A stretch of DNA of 33,457 nt from Candidatus Methanomethylophilaceae archaeon (GTDB lineage: Archaea; Thermoplasmatota; Thermoplasmata; Methanomassiliicoccales; Methanomethylophilaceae). The stretch covers positions 1 through 33,457 of the forward strand of contig CALUHQ010000071.1 in assembly GCA_944320485.1 (NCBI GenBank), written 5' to 3'. The notes beneath the pieces were generated by a model. It did not search any database, was not told where the DNA came from, and saw only the letters and a list, made by a program, of their open reading frames with translations. Below, piece after piece: positions 1 to 9,053 of this stretch (the stretch's first letter is position 1; every line of letters begins with the position of its first letter). A program made the position numbers and the translations under genes.

Positions 1-3000
1 CGATGGTCATGGTGGCCTCACCGGTGAATCCGCTCTTGAGGGTGTAGCTGAGCTTGTGCTCGCCTGCCTTGAGTCCCCCTCCCTCGAGGTTGGTGAAGTA
101 GTTGCCTCCGTAGTTCATGAGTATGACACCGTCGATGTCGACGGATCCGATTCCGCCGTCGGTGTAGACCATGACGTAGTAGACGTTGTAGTCCACGATG
201 GCGTCGAGCCTCTCGTACTGGGAGAGGACGATGGTGGAACCGACGTCCTCGACCTTGTCGGTCTCGGGGTCGTCCCATCCCTGGAAGTCGGCGTCGGTGA
301 CGTCGGCCTCGGGTGCAGAGATCGATGTTCCGTAGACGGTCATCCACAGGGCGTCCTCCACGTAGAACGCGGTGGCGGCCTTGCTTCCGACGAAGTCCCC
401 GGGGACGGTGCTGTCCGCGGAGACGTAGGCGGTGATGTAGCTGACGCTTCCGGAGAGCTCTCCGGGGGTGCCGGTGACGATTCCGTCCTTGGTGACCTCG
501 AGTCCGACGTAGACCTCACCGAGGGTGACGGTGGCCTTGAGGTTGTCCTCGTCGACCAGGGCGTTGACGGCGCCCGCGATGTAGGCTTTTCCGTTGACGA
601 TGAGGCTCTTGCCGGCTGCGACGTCGATGGTTCCGGTGACGGTCAGATCGCCGGAGAAGGTGGTCCTCTCGACGACCTTGGCTGTTCCGGCGACGGTGGC
701 GCCGGGGATGGTGGCTCCGTCGAGGGAGACGGCTCCGGACAGGGCGAAGGAGTACTTGGTGTCCTTGGCGACAGTGCTGCCGAAGGATCCGGCGACGGCG
801 AAGGTCTTGACCTCCTCCACGAGTCCGGAGGACACGGCGGCGGTCTCGGATCCGGCGGCGTTCATGGCGACGGTGCCGACGGAGTCGGTGACGGTTCCGT
901 TGAAGGTGGCTCCGGCCGCGATCCTGACGACGGCGTTGTCGATGGTCACGGTGCCGGCCACGAGGTCGTCCTCGACGATGACGACGGCCTGCTCGTCGGC
1001 TGTGCCGGCGAAGGCAACGTCGCCGATGGTCACGTCGCCCTTGACGGTGAGGGTGGACTCGTCGACGGTGCTGATGATGGCAGCGGCGTCCTCGACGGGC
1101 TGGATGTAGTACATGACCTTGCCGGTGGTGGTGATGCTGTAGTAGGCTCCTGCGGGGTATGCTCCGCCGTAGTCCATGGGCATGTCGGACTGGATGGTGC
1201 CGTTGAGGACGATGTATCCGTACTCCTCGTTGGCCTCCTTGGAATCCTTGACGGCGAGGGATCCGCCGTTGGTGTAGACGGTTCCGTCCACGGTGGCGAC
1301 GGTGTCGTTGCCGAGGGTGAGCTTGTAGTTGCCGGTCTTGAGTGTGACGCCGGCCTTGACGGTGATGTCCCTGGTGGTGGTGGCGTCCTTGGCCAGCACG
1401 ACCTCGTCGCCGGACTCGGCGGCGTTCAGGGCGTTGTACAGGTTGGTGTACAGGATGTCGGACTCGCCCTTGGAGACGACGTCGGACACGATGCTTCCGG
1501 TGGTTCCCCTGGTACCGGTCTTGGCGTTCTCGACGTAGAGGGAGCCGTTGACGGTGACGGTGTTGGCACCGGCGTTGAACCTGCCTCCGTCGGCGACGGT
1601 CAGGTAGCCGTCCTCGGTGATCTCGACGGGGGCCTCGGCGTTGACGGTGATGCCGTCGGCGATGGTGAGCTCCTCGTCGATGGTGAGCTCTCCCTTCACG
1701 GTGATGGGGGTGGCTCCGGACTCGAGGGCCTTGGCCAGGGTGGTGTAGACGTATGTGGCCGGAGTCTTGGAAGCCGCGTCGGCCTTGATGGTGTAGAAGG
1801 CGGCCTCGTAGGAGACGCCGATGGCGGTGTTGTAGGCGGTCAGGGTGCCCTCGGTGACCTTGACGGTGCCGGCTCCGGTGAGCTTGTTGCCGTCCTCGAT
1901 CGTGACGGTGCCTGCCACGGTGAGGGTGTCGTAGAGCATGTAGGCCACTCCCTCCCCGATGGCGAGCTCGCCGCTGACGATGACGCGGGGTCCGTCGGTG
2001 GTGAGCGTGGCGGACGCCTCGAAGTCTGTGGCGACATCGATGTTCTCGATGGCTGCGGTGGAAACGGATCCGGAAAGGACCATGTCGTTGTAGTAGTAGG
2101 TGGTCTTGCCGTCGTCGCTCTTCTCGGAGACGATCTCGCAGGTGACGATCAGACCGGAGACATAAGAGTCGGTTCCCGACACCAGCCTGAGGAGGTTGGC
2201 CTCCCTGTTCTCGTTGTCCGCGTCGGTGGCATCTCCATCTCCGACAACGATGTTGGTATTTTCGAGACCGACGTCCTGGATGGCCAGGTTGCCGACGAGG
2301 TAATCGATCTGGACGGTGGCACCGGCGGCGGTCAGGAAGATGGTGTTGGTCGTCCTGCCGTCGTTGGTTCCGTTGAACACAACGGAGCCGGCGTTCATGA
2401 TGTCGCCGTTGAGGATCCCGTTCATGTCGATGACCGCATCGGCGGCGTTGGCGAGGGTGCCGGCGTTGGCGAGGACGGACTCCTCTCCGACGACGATCTG
2501 GCCGTTGTTGGTGACGGTTCCGGCGACGATGTTCAGCTGGGGGTTCTCGTTCGTGTCGGTATCGGATGTGGTCTCGTACTCGAGGCTGATGACGCCGTCG
2601 TTGACGATGGTGGCGCTGGTATCGACCACGAGCCCTCCTCTGTAAGCCTCATAGGGGGCCTCTCCGGGCTCTCCGCTACCTGCCGTGTAGGCGATGTCGG
2701 ACTGGATGATGATTGTACCCTCGTTGTTGATGGCACCGGTGGAGTTCCTGACGATCAGCTGGGCGCCGGGCTCGATGGTGAGCGTGATACCCTCGGGGAT
2801 GTTCAGGACACCCTCGATGATGATCTGGGTTCCGGAGACGAGAATGACGTCCCTGGTGGCGTTCAGGATCTGGTTCTTGGTGTAGGTGGTGTTGGTGTCG
2901 TAGGAACCTCCGAAGTCTCCCTCGGATGCTACGGCGGAGGTGTCGACAGTTCCGGATCCTCCGATCGCCTCGGGTATGGATGCGTCCTTGTCGGTGACGG

Positions 3001-4411
3001 AGACGGTACCCTCGTTGTTGACGGTTCCCTTGACCGTACCGCTTACGCTCAGGACGGCGTTCTTCGCGATGTTGAGCGATCCGCCGGTGGCATCGATGGT
3101 TGCACCCTTGTTAACGATGACGTTGCCCTCGACGGCGACCTCGTCGGTGATGGTGAGGGTTCCATCGGTGATGGTCAGGTTCTTGAGGATGACCTGTCCG
3201 GCACTGCTTATCTCGGCGGCGACCTCCGCGGCGGTCATGATTCCGCTGATCTCGACGGATCCCTTGGAGAAGGTGAGTCCGCCGTTCCCTGCGGAGAGCA
3301 GAACCTTCGCGGAGCTGTCCTCGTCGAAGGAGGCGGTTCCGGAGACGACCCATCCGGCGGGGACGGTGAAGGAACTGGCGGTGGCATCCACCGCGGCGAA
3401 CTGGTATCCAGCCTGGGAGTTGAATGTGAATCCAGGGATGCTCATCGTGATGGTGTCGTTGAACGTGTACTTCTCAGCGACCTTGCTGGCATCGAATCCT
3501 GCGGGACCTACTCCAGCTTTATCGGCATCCATGGCCGCGTTACCGGCTGCAAGGTTGAGTCCACCGACATAGTAGTCGTAGACGGCGTTGTTGATGGTGC
3601 ATCCGCTGACGGTCACATTGATACCAGGACCGTAGCTCTTATGGTCAAAGACGGCGACACCCATTCCGAATGCGCTGGGTCCGGAGGTTCCTGTCCAATC
3701 GGGATTTGTGAGGTCGATTGTGATCTCAGCACCGGTGATGGTGACGGTTCCGGCACGGATGTCGAATCCTGTGGCTCCAGTAAAACTTCCTCCGGTGACG
3801 GTAAGGGACTGCGTCGAGGGGAAGAACACTGCAGCGACCATCTCGCTTGTGAAATCAACGTTTGTCAGCTTGACGACTGCACCATTCTCAAGACCGTTTC
3901 CAGAAACGCAAGAAAGTGTAGAGTTAATCGTTGTTCCATCAAGTGTGACATTCGATCCGGACTGTGCATAGACTCCATACCAGAGGCCTCCGGTGGTGTC
4001 GATGCTTCCGCCGGTCATAGTGAGAACACCATTCTGGCCGACCTCCATGACGGAGGTGGATGCGTTGCCACTGTTCTTGACGATCTTTCCAGTACCGCTC
4101 TCGCTACCGTCAGTGATGTTGACGGCAGCAGTTATGCTGAGTGCACTGGTGGTGATGGTGAATCCGTTGAGGTCGATATCGACAGCATCGCTGATCTTGA
4201 TTATTCCGTCAACGGTGACATTCTTGTCGAGGACGATTTTACCGTCCTCATCCACGTCGAGTGCCAGGAATTCCTCGCTTGTCATGGTGGATTCCTCGGC
4301 ACCCTGTACGTTCTCTCCGGGGATCACCGCGATCACCGCACAGGCCACCATGACCATAGCCAGCACGCATGCCAGCAGCCTGGCGGTCCCGCGGTCCGCG
4401 GAGACTCCCAT
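1..4411 (-). CDS. Large secreted adhesin-like surface protein (C-terminus beyond left edge)
   Basis: The reverse strand is open from an ATG at 4411 to the window edge (1470 codons, no stop). The start is chosen because an AAAGGAG ribosome site lies five bases before it; an in-frame ATG at 4426 has no such site. Residues about 10-30 form a hydrophobic segment after arginines, followed by an acidic mature start, so a Sec signal peptide is likely. The rest is made of short beta-strand-like repeats rich in Thr, Val, Gly, Asn and Asp (patterns such as GTVTNNGQIVV, GNVIVNKGATI), as expected for parallel beta-helix adhesin-like proteins known from gut methanogens. Near the left edge a region with aromatic residues (FQGWDDPETD, then YNVYYVMVYTDGG) suggests a different, Ig-like or Listeria-Bacteroides-repeat-like module. 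The anchoring end is not visible. Likely role is cell-surface adhesion; the exact ligand cannot be told. Confidence 0.85.
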   Translation of the reverse strand, partial: MGVSADRGTARLLACVLAMVMVACAVIAVIPGENVQGAEESTMTSEEFLALDVDEDGKIVLDKNVTVDGIIKISDAVDIDLNGFTITTSALSITAAVNITDGSESGTGKIVKNSGNASTSVMEVGQNGVLTMTGGSIDTTGGLWYGVYAQSGSNVTLDGTTINSTLSCVSGNGLENGAVVKLTNVDFTSEMVAAVFFPSTQSLTVTGGSFTGATGFDIRAGTVTITGAEITIDLTNPDWTGTSGPSAFGMGVAVFDHKSYGPGINVTVSGCTINNAVYDYYVGGLNLAAGNAAMDADKAGVGPAGFDASKVAEKYTFNDTITMSIPGFTFNSQAGYQFAAVDATASSFTVPAGWVVSGTASFDEDSSAKVLLSAGNGGLTFSKGSVEISGIMTAAEVAAEISSAGQVILKNLTITDGTLTITDEVAVEGNVIVNKGATIDATGGSLNIAKNAVLSVSGTVKGTVNNEGTVSVTDKDASIPEAIGGSGTVDTSAVASEGDFGGSYDTNTTYTKNQILNATRDVILVSGTQIIIEGVLNIPEGITLTIEPGAQLIVRNSTGAINNEGTIIIQSDIAYTAGSGEPGEAPYEAYRGGLVVDTSATIVNDGVISLEYETTSDTDTNENPQLNIVAGTVTNNGQIVVGEESVLANAGTLANAADAVIDMNGILNGDIMNAGSVVFNGTNDGRTTNTIFLTAAGATVQIDYLVGNLAIQDVGLENTNIVVGDGDATDADNENREANLLRLVSGTDSYVSGLIVTCEIVSEKSDDGKTTYYYNDMVLSGSVSTAAIENIDVATDFEASATLTTDGPRVIVSGELAIGEGVAYMLYDTLTVAGTVTIEDGNKLTGAGTVKVTEGTLTAYNTAIGVSYEAAFYTIKADAASKTPATYVYTTLAKALESGATPITVKGELTIDEELTIADGITVNAEAPVEITEDGYLTVADGGRFNAGANTVTVNGSLYVENAKTGTRGTTGSIVSDVVSKGESDILYTNLYNALNAAESGDEVVLAKDATTTRDITVKAGVTLKTGNYKLTLGNDTVATVDGTVYTNGGSLAVKDSKEANEEYGYIVLNGTIQSDMPMDYGGAYPAGAYYSITTTGKVMYYIQPVEDAAAIISTVDESTLTVKGDVTIGDVAFAGTADEQAVVIVEDDLVAGTVTIDNAVVRIAAGATFNGTVTDSVGTVAMNAAGSETAAVSSGLVEEVKTFAVAGSFGSTVAKDTKYSFALSGAVSLDGATIPGATVAGTAKVVERTTFSGDLTVTGTIDVAAGKSLIVNGKAYIAGAVNALVDEDNLKATVTLGEVYVGLEVTKDGIVTGTPGELSGSVSYITAYVSADSTVPGDFVGSKAATAFYVEDALWMTVYGTSISAPEADVTDADFQGWDDPETDKVEDVGSTIVLSQYERLDAIVDYNVYYVMVYTDGGIGSVDIDGVILMNYGGNYFTNLEGGGLKAGEHKLSYTLKSGFTGEATMTI

Positions 4412-4586
4412 GTTCTCTCCTTTCATTGGAACATCTGCTCCTGTTCCCGCACCCCCTCGACCACGCGCTTGCGGGGCCTCCGGGGCACGGCTTTCCTTGC
4501 CCTGACGCGTTCGATACCCGAATGAGATGACCGGGGCGGCTGCGAGACCGCATCCGCACCTCCTGCATCCCATCCATCGGTGCCCA

Positions 4587-4660
4587 ATGCGCATCCGGGC
4601 GCTTGCCAATATAGGCTATAGCCTATTGGCAAATGCGCATAAACCGGTCCCGCTTATAAA
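4587..4660 (-). promoter_or_regulatory. Adhesin promoter with palindromic operator
   Basis: On the reverse strand the TATA-like TTTATAAG occupies 4660-4653. About 20-28 bases downstream, where transcription should start, lies a long inverted repeat: left arm TTGCCAATATAGGC at 4603-4616 and right arm GCCTATTGGCAA at 4621-4632, with self-complementary ATGCGCAT on both sides (4587-4594 and 4633-4640). A site of this size over the start region is what a repressor operator looks like; the regulator is unknown. Transcription from here would leave an untranslated leader of about 200 bases. Confidence 0.5.
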
Positions 4661-4775
4661 ACTGATGGATGGTGGGTCGGAGATTGTACGCGTACGATAC
4701 CGACCATGGACATGGGCTCGGGACGCATGAAGTATCGATTCACACCTGCAGGGGATAAGGTCTCCGAGGGGGATG

Positions 4776-4809
4776 TCGGGGGATGTGCAACGCCTCTGAC
4801 ATCCCCCGA
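4776..4809 (-). terminator. Hairpin after the methyltransferase gene
   Basis: TCGGGGGATGT at 4776-4786 pairs perfectly with ACATCCCCCGA at 4799-4809 across a 12-base loop. It lies 36 bases past the reverse-strand methyltransferase stop. There is no clear U-run, so it may protect the 3' end rather than terminate by itself. Confidence 0.45.
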
Positions 4810-4844
4810 GCGTCATGGCAGGGATGGTGTGATGACGATGTGGG

Positions 4845-5462
4845 TCAGAACCTCCTGACCCCTCTGTACAGGACCCCGTGGTCCCCCACGAACGCCTCGG
4901 CGTCGAACCCGCAGGCGTCCATCAGCGACAGCATCTCCACGTCGCGGACGAGCCTCATCTCGTACTCCTCGCACTTGGCATCGATCTCCGAATCGTCTCC
5001 CGAGCCGTACCTCAGCTCGGACCCGACCGCCAGGATCCCTCCCGGGGACACCACGCGGGCCAGCTCCCTGAGTCCGGCCTGCAGGTCCGGCCAGAAGAAG
5101 TAGGTCTCCATCGCCGTGACCATGTCGAAGGACCCGTCCCCGAACGGGAGGGAGTCCACGGATGCGAGGTGCAGCTCCAGCCCGCCGGACGACACGACAT
5201 CCGCGTTGACGTCCGCCGTCATGGACAGGGCGTCCTCCGAGATGTCCACGCCGAAGAGCATCGCGTATGGGTACCTCTCAGATAGTTTCCTGAGGAACCC
5301 TCCGCCCCCGCAGCCGACGTCCAGCACGGACCCATCCAGGTCCGATGGCAGGCGCGATAGGCACTCGTCCCATAGTGGGACGTGGTGCTCGTTCATCCTC
5401 AGGAGGACTGTCCTGCCCCCCTCACCCTGCGGTCCCCTGTACTGGTCCTTCAGTTCGTCCAT
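4845..5462 (-). CDS. Class I SAM-dependent methyltransferase
   Basis: A 205-residue protein of the UbiE/class I fold. The SAM-binding motif I is VLDVGCGGGGF at about residues 46-56, followed by the acidic post-I strand GVDIS (about 71-75), a motif with SVDSLPFGDGSFDMV (about 101-115), and ARVVSPGGILAVGSE (about 138-152), the usual order for small-molecule methyltransferases. The substrate cannot be read from the sequence. A TATA-like element at about 5487-5499 lies 28 bases before the ATG, so the message may be leaderless; that element overlaps the end of the upstream frameshifted gene. It is on the same strand as the adhesin gene but separated by more than 400 bases, so it is probably a separate unit. 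Confidence 0.8.
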   Translation of the reverse strand: MDELKDQYRGPQGEGGRTVLLRMNEHHVPLWDECLSRLPSDLDGSVLDVGCGGGGFLRKLSERYPYAMLFGVDISEDALSMTADVNADVVSSGGLELHLASVDSLPFGDGSFDMVTAMETYFFWPDLQAGLRELARVVSPGGILAVGSELRYGSGDDSEIDAKCEEYEMRLVRDVEMLSLMDACGFDAEAFVGDHGVLYRGVRRF

Positions 5463-5494
5463 GCGGTGTCATGCACCCGGCGGTAGATAATAGA

Positions 5495-7152
5495 TTATTG
5501 AGACGCCACGGTAAGTTCAGACCCGATGCGCTCGACGCTTCCGCGGACGGCCTTCCCGTGGAAGGCCAGCCCGATCAGGATGACGTCGCCCCTCATGCCC
5601 ATGTGGTATTCCTTGGAGTGGATCTGTCCGATTGCCCTGGCGGCGTCCTCATCCATGTCGGCACCGGAGTCCGACACCTTGAGCTCCATGATTATCGGAA
5701 CTGCCCCCTCCTTTCTGGGCTCCAGGATCAGATCAACTCTTCCGTTGCCTGATTCCAGCTGGGACCTCACCCTGTATCCGCTGAGGATACCATGCATCAT
5801 CGTCAGCAGGATGTTCTCGTAGGAGCTCTCGTCCCTGATGGTGAAGTAGCTGCTGTCGACCAGCACACCCTGGAGGTATCGACCATCGTGTCCGCATCGC
5901 CATCCAGCAGCGCGGAGTTGAACCTGACGAAGACGTCGTCCCCCACCATCCTGTTGCGGCTGAGCAGGATGTCCACCATCCCCCTCACCTCCCTGTTGGG
6001 GATCGACACATCGTACGTCCCATCCCCCATCGGGACAGCATTCAGGTACCCGGTCATCGTCATCAGTGAGAACAGCCCCACGCCGTCGGATGCCCTGAGC
6101 CCCTCGTATGTCATGGCGTCGCGGAGCTCCATCCTCACATGCGCCCCGTTTATGAGATCGGCGACAGTCTGTGTGCCTACGACCGAGGCCCTCTCCACCA
6201 TCCATGTCATGGGCAGGTTCCTCCCCGAGTTCATCCAGTAGCTGTCCGGGACGAACCCCTTGGAGACGTACATCATGACACTGAAGGGGTTGTACACCTC
6301 AACATCCCCGAAACGGTACCCGTCGTACCAGTCCCTGACCTCGTCGAAGCGCTCCGGATGACCGTAGTAGGACAGGATGTCCCTGACCTCCGCATCGGTG
6401 AACCCGAACCTCTCGCCGGACCTGGTGTTGAATACGTTGTCGACCCACAGGTTGTTGGCACCCGAGAAGAAGCCGGCCTTGGCCACCTGGGTCACACCCG
6501 TGATGTACGCCATCTGACGGCTCCGGTTCTCCTTTATGGTGGCGTTCATGAAATCCGTCATGAAACGCGCGATCTCGTCCTGATGGGGCATCCCGAAGGA
6601 GTTGGTGAGAGCCTTGTCGTACTCGTCGATGAGGATCACCACGTTCCTCCCGCTGGACCGACGGAGCATGTCGCAGAGCACCATCACCGATGTTGCGACC
6701 CTGTTCGGAGCCGCCGTGTCGTCGGAGAGGGTCTCATAGAGATGCCTCTCCGAGGGCGTCATGAACCCTGGCTCCATGATTGAAGCATGCCTCTCATACT
6801 CCCGGACGATGATCATGCGCATCGAGCTCAGGAACTCGCTGAAGCTCTCGGATGATGCCGTGGACAACCGGAGGAAGACCACAGGGAACGCGTTCATGTA
6901 GGATCCGTACTCCGGATGGTCCATTATCTTCAGGCCGTCGAACCAGCCGTTCCCCGAATAATCGATGTTGAAGAACGCATCCAGCATGGTGATGTTGGTG
7001 GTCTTACCGAACCTGCGGAGACGGGTGTAGAGAAAGACGCCCCTGTCATCGGCGTCCAGTATATCCTTGATGAGCAGCGACTTGTCGACATAGTACTTGC
7101 CGCATTCGCGGATGTCCTGGAAGGTCAAACCGCCAGTGCTCACCTGCATCAT
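5495..7152 (-). pseudogene. AAA-ATPase-like / PD-(D/E)XK nuclease-like protein, frameshifted
   Basis: Two reverse-strand frames together encode one protein of about 550 residues of the family with an N-terminal AAA-ATPase-like domain (PF09820) and a C-terminal DUF1703/PD-(D/E)XK-like domain (PF08011), common in gut anaerobes and of unknown biological role. The N-terminal part shows FQDIRECGKYYVDKSLLIKD, a Walker A-like RRFGKTT and Walker B-like VVILIDEYDKAL. The C-terminal part, in another frame, shows GRVDLILEP and IIMELKVS, the D and ExK of a nuclease-like core. Reading is continuous up to DTMV near 5881 and resumes as YLQGVLVDSSYF from 5878, so one base seems to be missing at 5879-5881. 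A TATA-like TTTTTATC at about 7176-7183 lies 25 bases before ATG 7152, supporting a leaderless start there rather than the longer open frame to 7257. It may be a true pseudogene or a sequencing error. Confidence 0.75.
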
Positions 7153-7282
7153 GCCTTGGATATCTGTCTTGAGACGATAAAAACCACCCGTGGATGCGGT
7201 ATACATCGATCCACCTGCATGATCATCCGCATTCCCCCGCAATCCAGCCACATACATATCCTACGGACACATCCGGGGACCC

Positions 7283-7681
7283 ATGGATGGGATTGAGACG
7301 CCCGGGATCGGACTGGAGGTCATGGGCTGGGAGTTGAGCTTATGCAGGCTGGACCGCCTGCCTGACGCATCCATCCTTCAACATAGTCCATGCTTCCTCG
7401 GCCTCACAGACAAGGAGATCTCCCTCGTCTGCGAGACCCGCGCCGCACCCCGGGACGCGGTGAAACGCGACGACGGCTGGAGGGCGTTCAGGGCCTCCGG
7501 CACCCTGGACCTGTCCCTGGTCGGCGTCCTCCGCGGGATCGCCGACGTCCTGGCCGACATCAGAGTCCCCGTGTTCGTGGTGTCCACCTACGACACCGAC
7601 TACGTCCTTGTCAGGGAAGGGTTCCTCGACCGCGCCCTGGATGCGCTGTCCGCCGCCGGCTACGCCGTCGTCCGGGATTAA
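7283..7681 (+). CDS. ACT-domain protein (COG3603-like)
   Basis: A 132-residue protein whose C-terminal half, VPVFVVSTYDTDYVLVREGFLDRALDAL, is the characteristic sequence of the small ACT-domain proteins grouped as COG3603; the N-terminal part SLCRLDRLPD also fits. ACT domains bind amino acids or related small ligands, and the family is thought to be regulatory, but no ligand can be named. The start is uncertain: ATG 7283 gives 132 residues, ATG 7322 gives 119 and fits the family length better, with GGAGGT just before it though spaced too closely for a good ribosome site. It is transcribed away from the frameshifted ATPase gene and 39 bases ahead of fprA, which appears to have its own promoter. 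Confidence 0.7.
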   Translation: MDGIETPGIGLEVMGWELSLCRLDRLPDASILQHSPCFLGLTDKEISLVCETRAAPRDAVKRDDGWRAFRASGTLDLSLVGVLRGIADVLADIRVPVFVVSTYDTDYVLVREGFLDRALDALSAAGYAVVRD

Positions 7682-7720
7682 CACCGTTAGCTTATTATCC
7701 CGCCCGCTCATCGCCTCCCC

Positions 7721-8932
7721 ATGGCATATCAAATCGAATCCACCGTCCCCATCCGCGACGGCATCTACTGGATCGGGGGCGACGACCGCACCGCCTCCAT
7801 CTTCGAGGGAGCCTTTCCCATACCCGAGGGGGTCTCCTACAACAGCTACCTCATCGTCGACGGCAAGACCTGCCTCCTGGACACCTGCGACGCATCCATC
7901 GCGTCCAAGTTCTGGAGGAACCTCCGCACCGCCCTGGACGGCAGGCCCCTGGACTACTTCGTGATCGACCACATGGAGCCGGACCACGGCGCGTGCATCA
8001 CCCAGGTCCTGGAGACATGGCCGGACGTGGTCGTCGTGGGCAACTCCAAGACCTTCGACATGATGGAGAACTTCTACCACATCCGCCCGAAGAACACCAT
8101 GGTCGTCAACGACGGCGACGAGCTCCAGGTCGGCAGCCACACCCTCCGCTTCGTCTTCGCCGTGATGGTCCACTGGCCCGAGGTCATGTTCACATACGAC
8201 GTGGGCGAGAGGATCCTGTTCTCCGCCGACGCGTTCGGCACCTTCAAGACCCTGTCCGGCGCACTGTACGCCGACGAGACCGACTTCGACAGGGAGTACC
8301 TGGAGGAGGCCAGGAGGTACTACTCCAACATCGTCGGGAAGTACGGCAGCAAGGTCCAGTCGGTGTTCAAGAAGCTGGACGGGGTCCCGATCGACATGAT
8401 CTGCCCCCTCCACGGACCAATCTGGAGGAAGGACCTGGGATACATCCTGGGAAAGTACGACCTCTGGAGCAGGTACGAGCCCGAGGAAAAGGGAGTGGTC
8501 ATAGCGTACACCTCCATGTACGGCAACACCGCCGCGGCCGCCGACAGACTGGCACTGCTCCTGAAGGAGAGGGGCGTGGCCAACGTGACCATGTACGACG
8601 TCACCAGGACCCACCCGTCCTACGTGGTCTCCGACGCGTTCAGGTTCACCAACATCGTCCTGGCGGCGCCCACCTACAACAACGCCCTCCACCCGACCAT
8701 GTCGGCGGTCATCGAGGACATGGAGAACATGGCCGTCCAGGGCAGGGGGTACTCTCTCATCGGCAACGGCTCGTGGGCACCCCAGTCCCCCAAGATCATG
8801 GAGGACCGCATGTCCAAGCTGAAGGACATGACCAAGGTCGGGGAGACCTTCGTGATCAAGTCCTCCATGAGGGACGACCAGCTCCCCGAGCTGGAGAAGC
8901 TGGCTGACGACATCGCCGCATCGATGCAGTGA
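7721..8932 (+). CDS. fprA: Flavodiiron protein FprA (F420H2 oxidase / A-type flavoprotein)
   Basis: A 403-residue protein with an N-terminal metallo-beta-lactamase-like diiron domain and a C-terminal flavodoxin domain. The diiron ligands are visible as HMEPDHGA (H84, E86, D88, H89), a histidine in MVHWPEVM, the aspartate of SADAFGTF and the histidine of CPLHGPIW. The flavodoxin phosphate loop is AYTSMYGNTAAAAD. In methanogens this enzyme reduces O2 to water with F420H2, a cytoplasmic oxygen-defence role; some relatives reduce NO. The length is normal. TTATTAT at about 7692-7698 lies 25 bases upstream of the ATG, suggesting a leaderless message, and a strong hairpin follows the gene. Confidence 0.93.
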   Translation: MAYQIESTVPIRDGIYWIGGDDRTASIFEGAFPIPEGVSYNSYLIVDGKTCLLDTCDASIASKFWRNLRTALDGRPLDYFVIDHMEPDHGACITQVLETWPDVVVVGNSKTFDMMENFYHIRPKNTMVVNDGDELQVGSHTLRFVFAVMVHWPEVMFTYDVGERILFSADAFGTFKTLSGALYADETDFDREYLEEARRYYSNIVGKYGSKVQSVFKKLDGVPIDMICPLHGPIWRKDLGYILGKYDLWSRYEPEEKGVVIAYTSMYGNTAAAADRLALLLKERGVANVTMYDVTRTHPSYVVSDAFRFTNIVLAAPTYNNALHPTMSAVIEDMENMAVQGRGYSLIGNGSWAPQSPKIMEDRMSKLKDMTKVGETFVIKSSMRDDQLPELEKLADDIAASMQ

Positions 8933-8954
8933 TTCCGAGAAACATTGGACCGGT

Positions 8955-8987
8955 GTCCGGCCCCTCCGGTCTAGGAGGGGCCGGGAC
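8955..8987 (+). terminator. Hairpin after fprA
   Basis: GTCCGGCCCCTCC at 8955-8967 pairs with GGAGGGGCCGGGAC at 8974-8987, eleven continuous base pairs plus a one-base bulge, with a six-base loop, 22 bases after the fprA stop. No U-run follows. Confidence 0.5.
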
Positions 8988-9008
8988 GGTCCGAAACCAA
9001 TCATTATC

Positions 9009-9037
9009 GGATGTCTGGCACAATCGTCCGGACATCC
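9009..9037 (-). terminator. Hairpin after the zinc-ribbon/SHOCT gene
   Basis: GGATGTC at 9009-9015 pairs with GACATCC at 9031-9037 (loop 15 bases), 17 bases past the reverse-strand stop at 9054. With the fprA hairpin it forms a convergent pair of 3'-end structures. Confidence 0.35.
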
Positions 9038-9053
9038 CGTTGACGACCCCGTA

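Larger units (their letters stand above)
4412..4844. other. 433-base intergenic region upstream of the adhesin gene
   Basis: No gene is supported here. It holds, read from the adhesin gene outward, a leader of about 200 bases, a large palindrome at 4603-4632 flanked by ATGCGCAT octamers, a reverse-strand TATA box at 4653-4660, an imperfect palindrome at 4683-4698, and an 11-bp hairpin at 4776-4809 that follows the methyltransferase gene. The short frames in this stretch have no ribosome sites or recognisable sequence. Confidence 0.6.

Noticed and set aside
56..4525. Forward-strand open frame of 1489 codons rich in Asp, Gly and Val
   Set aside because: It is the exact antisense register of the reverse-strand adhesin gene, has no ribosome site, and its odd composition follows from complementing GTC/ACC/GCC-rich codons.
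7340..9004. Reverse-strand open frame of 554 codons opposite fprA
   Set aside because: Shadow of the high-GC third positions of fprA; the sequence is low in complexity and matches nothing, while the forward strand is a clear flavodiiron protein.
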